Positions 1 to 6,117 of a DNA stretch of 9,594 nucleotides are shown piece after piece (position 1 is the first letter of the stretch; every line of letters starts with the position of its first letter). This stretch comes from Weeksellaceae bacterium (GTDB lineage Bacteria > Bacteroidota > Bacteroidia > Flavobacteriales > Weeksellaceae): assembly GCA_028698395.1 (NCBI GenBank), contig JAQVDG010000051.1, positions 1-9,594 on the forward strand. The letters are read 5' to 3'. The position numbers and the translations under genes are program-made. The notes under the pieces are model-generated. The model saw nothing but the letters and a program-made list of their open reading frames with translations. It did not search any database and was not told the DNA's origin.

Positions 1-572
1 GCAATTCCCAATGCAGGGCCTGCGGTATTTGGCGGGAAGAGCCCAAAATAGACATGCCGTTGGAGATGGTAGAGGGGCTTTTAAAGAGCAGATTGATCAG
101 GCCGGGTTATTCCTGTTTTACCCTTCAGGGGGGAGAGGCGATATTGCATCCGCAATTCGCCCGGATAGTGCAGCTGATCCAAAAATACGGTTTCGATTAT
201 ATTTTGCTCTCTAACGGGGTCGATCATCGGAAATTGGCCGATTTCGTTGAGAGATTAAATATAAAAAATGTCCAATTGTCCCTTGATGGCCGTCCGCAGA
301 CGTATATCCTTGCGCGCGGGGTCGGCGGCTACGACTCCGTTATTAAGTCGATCGAGGAATTGAAAAAGCTGAAGGCCTCGGTGTCGCTGGCATATACGAT
401 CAGCCCCTGGAATTGTTTAGAGGATTATCTTCATGTAGTGGAAGTTGCCAAAAGGTATGGCTTTCCTCTGGCGACCGTTATCTACGAAAATGTGAAGATT
501 TTTAATACCGATTTTAAAGAGGGCGATTTTTTTTTTATCTGTCGTAGTCAAAAAATAAAAAACTACTCTTGA
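1..572 (+). CDS. Radical SAM domain protein, fragment (both ends missing)
   Basis: The frame is open to the left edge of the window. Its first complete codons read NSQCRACGIW, and the two bases before them fit a Cys codon (NGC), so the [4Fe-4S]-binding CxxxCxxC motif of radical SAM enzymes sits at the very edge. The SAM-contacting GGE motif follows at 129-137, then a typical alternating beta/alpha pattern. An ATG at 54 lies after the cluster motif and cannot be the true start. The substrate and subfamily are not recognisable. Base composition is about 48% G+C, with many codons such as CTG, GCG, GTC and CGG, unlike every other gene here. The homology-like part stops near codon 175, at a T10 tract (527-536). 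The remaining residues (FFFICRSQKIKNYS) look non-native, and the TGA stop lies at the loop of a terminator hairpin. All three plus frames are closed by 572, so one indel in the T tract would not restore the gene. It is a truncated remnant or a chimeric join. Confidence 0.72.
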   Translation, partial: NSQCRACGIWREEPKIDMPLEMVEGLLKSRLIRPGYSCFTLQGGEAILHPQFARIVQLIQKYGFDYILLSNGVDHRKLADFVERLNIKNVQLSLDGRPQTYILARGVGGYDSVIKSIEELKKLKASVSLAYTISPWNCLEDYLHVVEVAKRYGFPLATVIYENVKIFNTDFKEGDFFFICRSQKIKNYS

Positions 573-593
573 TTTTTTAAGAGTAGTTTTTTT
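557..593. terminator. Intrinsic terminator, probably bidirectional
   Basis: The arms AACTACTCTT (561-570) and AAGAGTAGTT (579-588) are perfect reverse complements. The flanking A run (557-560) and T run (589-593) extend the stem to 14 bp around an 8-nt loop (571-578). Because the stem is bordered by A on the left and T on the right, it can act as a Rho-independent terminator on either strand. It separates the truncated radical SAM frame from the ferrochelatase gene. Its AT-rich make-up matches the low-GC side of the window, so it probably belonged to a native gene whose 3' end lay just upstream. Confidence 0.8.
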
Positions 594-643
594 GTTGGAA
601 ATAGGAAAACCGTATAAAATTCTTCATAAACCAAACTTTACCT

Positions 644-662
644 TAATTTTGTGCTAAATTTG
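644..662 (+). promoter_or_regulatory. Candidate Bacteroidota -7 promoter elements for the hemH-like gene
   Basis: Two words match the Bacteroidota -7 consensus TAnnTTTG exactly: TAATTTTG at 644-651 and TAAATTTG at 655-662. The first would start transcription near 658 and leave a leader of about 15 nt before the ATG at 673; the second leaves almost none. No convincing -33 TTG stands at the expected distance. The position directly after a terminator supports a promoter here, but the exact element is inferred. Confidence 0.45.
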
Positions 663-672
663 GTTTTGCAAG

Positions 673-1683
673 ATGAAAAAAGGAGTTTTATTGCTGAATT
701 GGGGTGCAGCCGATTCTTCCGAAAAAGAAGAGGTAAAAGAGTTTTTGAAAGAAGTTTTAATGGATCCAATGGTTTTGGATTTTCCTTTTTTGACTCGAAA
801 GTTTTTAGCTGACTTTAAAATTATACCGCAAAAGCTAAACGAAATAACAGAAGCTTATAAAAAAACAGAATGGACAGAAGGTTCTCCTCTCAGTGTGATT
901 TCCAAACGACTTCAAAAAAAAACCCAACAGAAAACCCAACTTCCGACAGCAACCGGAATGCGTTACGGAAGCCCGTCAATTCAGCATGCATTGTATAAAT
1001 TAGCAAGTGAAGAAGTTGAACAAATTTTGGTAATTCCGCTTTTTCCACAATACACAATGAGTTCTACCTGGACAGCCGTTGATAAAGTGATTGAAATTCA
1101 ACAAAAAAAATTCAAAAACCTACAATTGACTTTTTTAAATTCATTTTATAAACACCCGGATTATATTCAGGCTTTAGCTGATAGAATCATGGGGAAATTA
1201 CCTTCTGAATACGATAAATTAGTGTTCTCCTATCGTGGAATTCCGGAAAGACATGAGAGAAAGGCATCTGAAAAAGCAAAACAGTATAAATTCACTCAAT
1301 TTGAAACCTATAAAAACCAGTGTATAACCACTACAGAATTGGTTTGCAAAGAAGTAGGAATTGATTCGGAAAAAGTTGAAATAACTTTCCATACACCTTT
1401 AGGAAAAGGAGAATGGTTGAAGCCTTCTACAATGGAAACCTTAGAAAACTATCCTAAAATAGGAATTAAAAAAGTGGTAGTCATTTCGCCTTCTCACGTA
1501 TTGGACAGCACTGAAACTTTAGAAAATATTTCCACTCGGGGATTAGAAACTTTTAAATCTGCCGGAGGTGATTATTTTGGTTATATCAAAGGACTTAACG
1601 ACAATGAAGAATGGGCAAAGACATTAGCAAAATGGATCAACGATTGGGCAAAAAGAGAAGAAGAAAAAACAAATGAAATTTAA
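673..1683 (+). CDS. hemH: Divergent ferrochelatase-family protein with catalytic His replaced
   Basis: This 336-residue protein has the usual ferrochelatase length. Family blocks visible in order are an N-terminal LLNWG (normally LLNLG), EGSPL, GMRYGSPS (residues 95-102), PLFPQYTMSST, FSYRGIPERH, YKNQC, GEWLKPST, ETLENI and the C-terminal GLND...W. Ferrochelatases insert Fe2+ into a porphyrin at the last steps of heme synthesis, in the cytosol or at the membrane face. The catalytic His of the family (SYHGIP or SAHGLP) is Arg188 here, codon CGT at 1234-1236. The usual FQSR block reads FHTP (239-242), and the usual P-x-F-x-x-D segment reads PSHVLD (273-278). The conserved Glu of ETLE is kept (Glu281). 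The frame is intact and codon use is native. ATG 673 is followed by a normal Lys-rich start. It is probably co-transcribed with the next gene, 9 nt away. The family is secure; ferrochelatase activity is doubtful, and it may be a paralogue with another or lost function. Confidence 0.85.
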   Translation: MKKGVLLLNWGAADSSEKEEVKEFLKEVLMDPMVLDFPFLTRKFLADFKIIPQKLNEITEAYKKTEWTEGSPLSVISKRLQKKTQQKTQLPTATGMRYGSPSIQHALYKLASEEVEQILVIPLFPQYTMSSTWTAVDKVIEIQQKKFKNLQLTFLNSFYKHPDYIQALADRIMGKLPSEYDKLVFSYRGIPERHERKASEKAKQYKFTQFETYKNQCITTTELVCKEVGIDSEKVEITFHTPLGKGEWLKPSTMETLENYPKIGIKKVVVISPSHVLDSTETLENISTRGLETFKSAGGDYFGYIKGLNDNEEWAKTLAKWINDWAKREEEKTNEI

Positions 1684-1692
1684 ACGAAATCA

Positions 1693-2715
1693 ATGAAAAA
1701 AGTAGCAATTCTTTTACTTATAGGAAGTATTTTGTCTTGTACAGATAAAATAAAAGGTTTATCTGATTTTAAATCAGATTTTTATGAATTACAAGCGAAA
1801 TCTATTCATTTAAATGATGAATTGGAAGTGCAATTCCTTCAAAATCAAGATAAAATTGATTCTGTTTCTTTGATTCTGAATGGAAAACCGATGAAAAATA
1901 AAGAAGTAATACATTCTGAAAATGCAGTTTTAGGAATTAATGAATTGGAAATTTATGTGTACTTGCAAGACAAACATATTTATGGTAAAACTCAAATCGG
2001 AATTTTAAGTCCGGAAAGAGAAACAGCTGTTGATTATCAACTCATTAATGAATACCCTCATTTTCAAGAACTTTTTACACAAGGTTTCTTTTTTCATGAT
2101 AATAAAATTTACGAGAGTTCCGGTCAGTACGGAAAATCCAAATTGGTTGCTTATGCTTTGGGTTCTTCTCAATTTATAAAAGAAACAAAACAAGAACCCA
2201 ATGTGTTTTCAGAAGGAGCAACTTTATTTCAAAATAAAATTTACCAATTAACATTTAGAGAACGAAAAATTTTCGTTTATGATGCTACTTCTTTGGAATT
2301 AATCAAAACTTTAGAAATGCCTTCTCAGCTTAAAGAAGGTTGGGGAATGACAAGTTCAGAGGATGAACTCATCTTATCAGACGGAACACAAAATATCTTT
2401 TTCTTTGATGAAAATCTGAACTATAAAAGACGGATTCAGGTAACCGGAAATGTTTCTATTTATAATAATATTAATGAAATGGAATATATTAACGGGAAAA
2501 TTTTTGCTAATGTTTGGCAAACGCCTTATATATTGATAATTGATCCCAAAACAGGAAGGGTTGAGCATTATTATGACTTAAATTCTTTGAATGAATCCCG
2601 AGGTTCTGATGATGTACTAAACGGAATTGCACTTTATGGAAATACCATTTTAGTTACCGGAAAAAATTGGCGCAAAATTTATGAACTTACACTTCCGGAA
2701 ATAGAAAAAGAATAA
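1693..2715 (+). CDS. Glutaminyl-peptide cyclotransferase, lipoprotein
   Basis: This protein of 340 residues has a lipoprotein signal: MKK, a hydrophobic stretch, then ILSC with the lipid-bearing Cys at residue 16. That places it at the inner or outer membrane facing the periplasm. Residues ~20-110 form a beta-rich domain. The rest is the five-bladed propeller of the plant/bacterial glutamine cyclotransferase family, which converts N-terminal Gln of peptides or proteins to pyroglutamate. Hallmarks are FTQGF, YESSGQYG (140-147) with the conserved acidic Glu141, EGWG, LSDGT, NEMEY, ANVWQT, DVLNGIA and TGKNW (322-326) with Lys324. It starts 9 nt after the ferrochelatase-like stop, so the two form an operon. 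Its TAA is 2 bp from the stop of the convergent channel gene, with no hairpin between. The family call is firm; its protein substrates are unknown. Confidence 0.9.
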   Translation: MKKVAILLLIGSILSCTDKIKGLSDFKSDFYELQAKSIHLNDELEVQFLQNQDKIDSVSLILNGKPMKNKEVIHSENAVLGINELEIYVYLQDKHIYGKTQIGILSPERETAVDYQLINEYPHFQELFTQGFFFHDNKIYESSGQYGKSKLVAYALGSSQFIKETKQEPNVFSEGATLFQNKIYQLTFRERKIFVYDATSLELIKTLEMPSQLKEGWGMTSSEDELILSDGTQNIFFFDENLNYKRRIQVTGNVSIYNNINEMEYINGKIFANVWQTPYILIIDPKTGRVEHYYDLNSLNESRGSDDVLNGIALYGNTILVTGKNWRKIYELTLPEIEKE

Positions 2716-2717
2716 AC

Positions 2718-3611
2718 TTATCGATTCCTGTCCACATCTCTTCGCAAGGGATAACCACAGGTTTTGCAATAATTGGAATTATTCAGGTGAGAAGAGTCGT
2801 GACAATGTTGGCAAATTTGTGTGTTTTTCTGAAAATTTTCAGCTTTTATATCTTTATAAGCACCTACTGCTAAAATTCCCGGAACGGCAATTACTCCATA
2901 ACCTAAAACCATTACAATTGTGGCTAAAATTCGCCCCGAAGTCGTAACCGGCGTAATGTCACCATATCCAATTGTTGTCAAAGTTACCATTGCCCAATAA
3001 ATTCCGGTTGGCATAGAAGTAATGCTTGATTCGGGCTCATCCACTTCAAGAATATACATAAAAGAACCCAAAACAACACCGGTTAAGATGATAAATGAAA
3101 TAAAAACAACAATTTGCGTTTGTGCTCTTCTGAGCGCGATTAAAAGCGTATTTCCGCCACGTAAAAATTGCGTTAGTCTAAAAATTCGGAAAATTCGGAA
3201 TAATCGTAAAATCCGGATACTGGATAAATATTTAGTTGAAGGATAAAGAATTCCCAAATAAGTTGGAAGAATACTTAATAAATCAATGATTCCGTAAAAA
3301 CTGAAGAAATAACGCCAAGGTTTTCGGACTGAATAAAGCCGAAGTGCATATTCAATAGTAAATAAAATAGTAATAATCCATTCAAAAACAACCAAAGTTC
3401 TGTGGTGTTTTGCATTAATTAAAGGAACAGATTCCAGCATTACCAAAAAAACACTCAGTAAAATCGTGAAAAGCAAAGTAATATCAAACAAGCGTCCATA
3501 AAAGGTATCCGCTTCAAAAATAATTTCGAAAATATGTGCCCTTCCTTCTTTACTTCTAAACCATCTCCAAAATTTGGCTAATTTTCTCTTGGATTTACTC
3601 AACCATTTCAT
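2718..3611 (-). CDS. Voltage-gated potassium channel with C-terminal zinc ribbon
   Basis: Six-transmembrane ion transporter of the Kv type, 297 residues from the ATG at 3611. After a basic, Trp-rich N-terminus come S1 (~43-60), S2 (~74-91) and S3 (~103-118). The S4 voltage sensor (~131-147) carries Arg every third residue in RILRLFRIFRIFR. S5 (~167-187), the pore loop and S6 (~226-250) follow. The selectivity filter TTIGYGD (212-218) indicates K+ selectivity. The tail carries CQHC (267-270) and CKTC (282-285), a four-Cys zinc ribbon. The frame stays open upstream to a TTG at 3701 overlapping the stop of the upstream oxidase. I prefer ATG 3611 because the extra 30 residues look like translated leader and the homologous part begins near MKWLSKSKRK. 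It is likely co-transcribed with the upstream oxidase gene, though an own promoter is possible in the 86-nt gap. Confidence 0.88.
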   Translation of the reverse strand: MKWLSKSKRKLAKFWRWFRSKEGRAHIFEIIFEADTFYGRLFDITLLFTILLSVFLVMLESVPLINAKHHRTLVVFEWIITILFTIEYALRLYSVRKPWRYFFSFYGIIDLLSILPTYLGILYPSTKYLSSIRILRLFRIFRIFRLTQFLRGGNTLLIALRRAQTQIVVFISFIILTGVVLGSFMYILEVDEPESSITSMPTGIYWAMVTLTTIGYGDITPVTTSGRILATIVMVLGYGVIAVPGILAVGAYKDIKAENFQKNTQICQHCHDSSHLNNSNYCKTCGYPLRRDVDRNR

Positions 3612-3666
3612 TGTTGTGTATTTTCTTAAACGAATGTAGTCATATTTTGGGAATTGGGTTAGAATT

Positions 3667-3700
3667 CTACCAAATTTGTATTTTTTGAAAAAGAAAATCA
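3667..3700 (-). promoter_or_regulatory. Possible promoter ahead of the channel gene
   Basis: On the minus strand a TTG at the 3' end of the oxidase gene is followed, about 20 nt later, by CAAATTTG, a 7/8 match to the Bacteroidota -7 word TAnnTTTG. The spacing fits the family's -33/-7 arrangement and would place transcription start upstream of ATG 3611. AT-rich sequence yields such matches by chance, so this is weak evidence. Confidence 0.25.
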
Positions 3701-5158
3701 AAAAATCTTCTCAGGATTCATAATATTTTTTGGGTCAATAGCTTTTTTAATGGATTTTTGAAGTTCTAAATTGGCTTCACTGAACACAATCGGCAGATAA
3801 TTTTTCTGAATCAAACCGATTCCGTGCTCGCCCGAAATTGTTCCTCCCAAATTTTTCACGATTTGAAATAATTCTTTCAGTATTTCCTGAATTTCAGGTA
3901 CATTATAAGAGTTTTTATACTTTGGATGATTGATTCTTATGTGTAGATTTCCATCACCTGCATGGCCATAGCAAACCACTTTATATTGATTTTCATCTGC
4001 CAAATTGTGCATGGCTTCCACTAATTTTGCAAGATTTGCTCTCGGAACAACCGTGTCTTCTTCAATTGTGTAGCCTTTCATTTTTACAATTTCTGCCACA
4101 CGTCTTCGGATGAGCCAGATTCTGTCTTTTTCAGCTTGATTTTCAGCAAAAAGAATTTCACCAATAGTATATTTTGAAACCACATCCACACATTTTTGTA
4201 AATCGGAATCAATATTCTCATCTAATGAAATCAGCAAATGCGCTTGCGTAGTAGTATCAAAAATTTCTTTTGCAAAAGGAGAGTTTCCCTGTCCAAAAAG
4301 AAAACTAACGGTAGCATGAATTGCTCTTTGTTCCATAAATTCCAAAGTGGAAGGATGAATTCCGGCATGAAAAATTGCCGAAACAGCATCACAAGCCTCA
4401 TATAGATTTTGGAACGGTACCAACAGAGAAATAGCATTCTGAGGTTTTGAAATCACTTTTAAAACCGCTTTGGTGATGATTCCCAAAGTTCCTTCACTTC
4501 CCACAAAAAGTTGAGTTAAATTTAAGCCGGTACTGTTTTTTAAAGTATTTGCACCTGTCCAAATGATTTCTCCATTAGGTAAAACAACTTCAAGATTCAA
4601 AACATAGTGTGAGGTTACACCATATTTTACAGCTTTTGGCCCGCCGGCATTAGTCGCTATATTTCCACCAATGAACGAGCTTTGCCAACTACTGGGGTCG
4701 GGAGGATAAAATAAATTATAGTTTGCTAATTCCTGTTGTAAATTAAAATTAATTACACCGGCTTCTACTGTTACTTGAAAATTCTTTTCATCAATTTCTA
4801 TGATGGAATTTAGTTGTTCAACTGATAAAAGCACACCTCCTTTAATCGGTAAAGCACCTCCGACAAGTCCTGTTCCGGCACCGCGCGGCGTAATCGGGAG
4901 TAAATTCTCATAACAATAATTTACAATTTTGGAAACTTCTTCTGAAGAAGAAGGTTTTAGCACAATTTCAGGTGGATAATGCAGGTTTTCAGTTGCATCG
5001 TAACAGTAAGAATCAAAATCGGAAACCAATACATTTTTTTTACCGATTAATTGCTGAAAATACTGAATATCTTCAAATGTAAGAACTTTGAATTCCACAG
5101 ATTTTAATTTTTTATTAGAAAAGGGAAATATCCAAATAAAATTTAACTTTGCTGTCAA
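3698..5158 (-). CDS. glcD: FAD-linked 2-hydroxyacid oxidase (glycolate oxidase GlcD / D-lactate dehydrogenase family)
   Basis: A flavoprotein of up to 486 residues that oxidises a 2-hydroxyacid such as glycolate or D-lactate, passing electrons to the respiratory chain or another acceptor. The FAD-binding PCMH-type domain shows PRGAGTGLVGGA (91-102), GGNIATNAGGPKAVKYGV and VGSEGTLGIIT. The C-terminal oxidase domain shows GHAGDGNLH (398-406) and SGEHGIG (442-448), then the terminal NPEKIF. No separate GlcE or GlcF partner or Fe-S subunit is encoded nearby, so it is the single-subunit type or its partners lie elsewhere. The start is uncertain. ATG 5158 leaves only 12 bp to the divergent phosphatase gene and puts the first codons on top of that gene's promoter word. 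GTG at 5098 (VEFKVLTFEDI) would give 467 residues and better fit the family's N-terminus. The substrate cannot be told from sequence. Confidence 0.88.
   Translation of the reverse strand: MTAKLNFIWIFPFSNKKLKSVEFKVLTFEDIQYFQQLIGKKNVLVSDFDSYCYDATENLHYPPEIVLKPSSSEEVSKIVNYCYENLLPITPRGAGTGLVGGALPIKGGVLLSVEQLNSIIEIDEKNFQVTVEAGVINFNLQQELANYNLFYPPDPSSWQSSFIGGNIATNAGGPKAVKYGVTSHYVLNLEVVLPNGEIIWTGANTLKNSTGLNLTQLFVGSEGTLGIITKAVLKVISKPQNAISLLVPFQNLYEACDAVSAIFHAGIHPSTLEFMEQRAIHATVSFLFGQGNSPFAKEIFDTTTQAHLLISLDENIDSDLQKCVDVVSKYTIGEILFAENQAEKDRIWLIRRRVAEIVKMKGYTIEEDTVVPRANLAKLVEAMHNLADENQYKVVCYGHAGDGNLHIRINHPKYKNSYNVPEIQEILKELFQIVKNLGGTISGEHGIGLIQKNYLPIVFSEANLELQKSIKKAIDPKNIMNPEKIF
5144..5151 (+). promoter_or_regulatory. 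Bacteroidota -7 element for the phosphatase lipoprotein gene
   Basis: TAACTTTG matches TAnnTTTG exactly and lies 19 nt before ATG 5171, putting transcription start near 5158. The -33 element is not clear. On the opposite strand TTTATTTG (~5133-5140) is a 7/8 match that could serve the divergent oxidase gene if that gene starts at GTG 5098. Confidence 0.5.
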
Positions 5159-5170
5159 ATTAATAAAAAA

Positions 5171-6022
5171 ATGAAAAAAAACTATCTATTTTCTTTTGGG
5201 ATTTTAAGTATATTCTTTCTTTCTTCTTGTAGTATTTCAGTTGTAAACCGCGATAATAGATTAGAATCTCCGGCTGTTCGTACGGTTTCTACTGAACGTC
5301 ATTTAAACGATATAATTCTGAATGGAAAAGTATATTCAGCACTTTGGCAACAAAATGCCGGAGAGTTTCAAGCACTTTGTTATCAAGCTTATAATTTAGC
5401 AAAGAACATTGTAACTGAAAAAGCAAAGCAAAATCATCTTCGTCCGATTGCAATTGTAACCGATATTGATGAAACTATTTTGGATAATTCACCTTATGCC
5501 GTTACTCAAGCTTTACAAGGGAAAGAATTCGACCAAAAAACCTGGTTAGAATGGACTTCAAAAGGAGAAGCGATTCCTTATCCGGGAGCCGTTGATTTTT
5601 TTAATTATGCCGCTTCAAAAAATATCACGGTTTTTTATGTTTCTAACCGAAATGAAAACGATAAACCGGGAACAATAAAAAACTTAAAACAATTGGGTTT
5701 TCCCTTTGCTGATGAGGAACATGTGATTGTTATGAAAGATACTTCTGATAAAGAAGAAAGACGAAAAGCGATTTTAAAAGAGTATGAAGTTTTTATGTAT
5801 TTGGGTGATAATCTGACTGATTTTTCTGATGTTTTTTATAAAAAATCCCAAGCAGAACGAAATCAAAAAGTACATGAACTTTCTAATGAATTCGGTAAAA
5901 CGTTCATCGTTCTTCCTAATTCCGGTTATGGCGACTGGGAGTCGGCTCTTCCGAATTATAATTACAAATTATCTCCTAAAGAAAAAGATAAAGCGGTTTT
6001 ACAAAACGTAAAATCGTATTAG
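5171..6022 (+). CDS. 5'-nucleotidase / acid phosphatase, lipoprotein e(P4) family
   Basis: This 283-residue protein has a lipoprotein signal peptide ending LSSC (17-20), so Cys20 is the likely lipidated residue and the enzyme faces the periplasm or cell surface. It belongs to the HAD-type class B/C acid phosphatases related to Haemophilus e(P4), which removes phosphate from nucleoside monophosphates, NMN and similar esters and supports nucleotide or cofactor salvage. HAD motif I is DIDET (98-102), with Asp98 as nucleophile and Asp100 as acid/base. Motif II is the Ser in YVSNR (158), motif III a Lys near 186 (VMKD), and motif IV GDNLTD (212-217). Length is normal for the family. It is divergent from the oxidase gene. 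A 95-nt gap separates it from the ATPase downstream, so the two need not share a transcript. Substrate preference cannot be read from the sequence. Confidence 0.92.
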   Translation: MKKNYLFSFGILSIFFLSSCSISVVNRDNRLESPAVRTVSTERHLNDIILNGKVYSALWQQNAGEFQALCYQAYNLAKNIVTEKAKQNHLRPIAIVTDIDETILDNSPYAVTQALQGKEFDQKTWLEWTSKGEAIPYPGAVDFFNYAASKNITVFYVSNRNENDKPGTIKNLKQLGFPFADEEHVIVMKDTSDKEERRKAILKEYEVFMYLGDNLTDFSDVFYKKSQAERNQKVHELSNEFGKTFIVLPNSGYGDWESALPNYNYKLSPKEKDKAVLQNVKSY

Positions 6023-6093
6023 AATCGGTTATTTAGAGTGTAAACTTCAAGTAGGTTCTCGGTTTTTGCAATTCAGTTGCACATTTTTTGACT

Positions 6094-6101
6094 TAATTTT
6101 A
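6094..6101 (+). promoter_or_regulatory. Weak -7-like element ahead of the metal ATPase
   Basis: TAATTTTA matches TAnnTTTG at seven of eight positions and lies 16 nt before ATG 6118 in the 95-nt gap after the phosphatase gene. No well-spaced -33 word is seen. The gap makes an own promoter plausible, but this element is only a candidate. Confidence 0.25.
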
Positions 6102-6117
6102 CTCAAAATTTCAAAAA

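Noticed and set aside
11..214. Open frame of 67 codons overlapping the radical SAM fragment
   Set aside because: It is out of frame with the CxxxCxxC and GGE motifs and has no recognisable protein features; it is a shadow of the real frame.
2713..2720. Search for a terminator between the convergent cyclotransferase and channel genes
   Set aside because: The stops are 2 bp apart and no hairpin with a T run is visible in the flanks.
3022..3246. Plus-strand open frame opposite the channel gene
   Set aside because: It is antisense to conserved channel segments (S4 and pore region), low in complexity, and has no promoter or start context.
6067..6081. Inverted repeat TGCAA-N5-TTGCA upstream of the metal ATPase, a possible operator or terminator
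   Set aside because: The arms are only 5 bp, not G/C rich, and do not extend. This is expected by chance in AT-rich DNA, and no metal regulator gene is adjacent.
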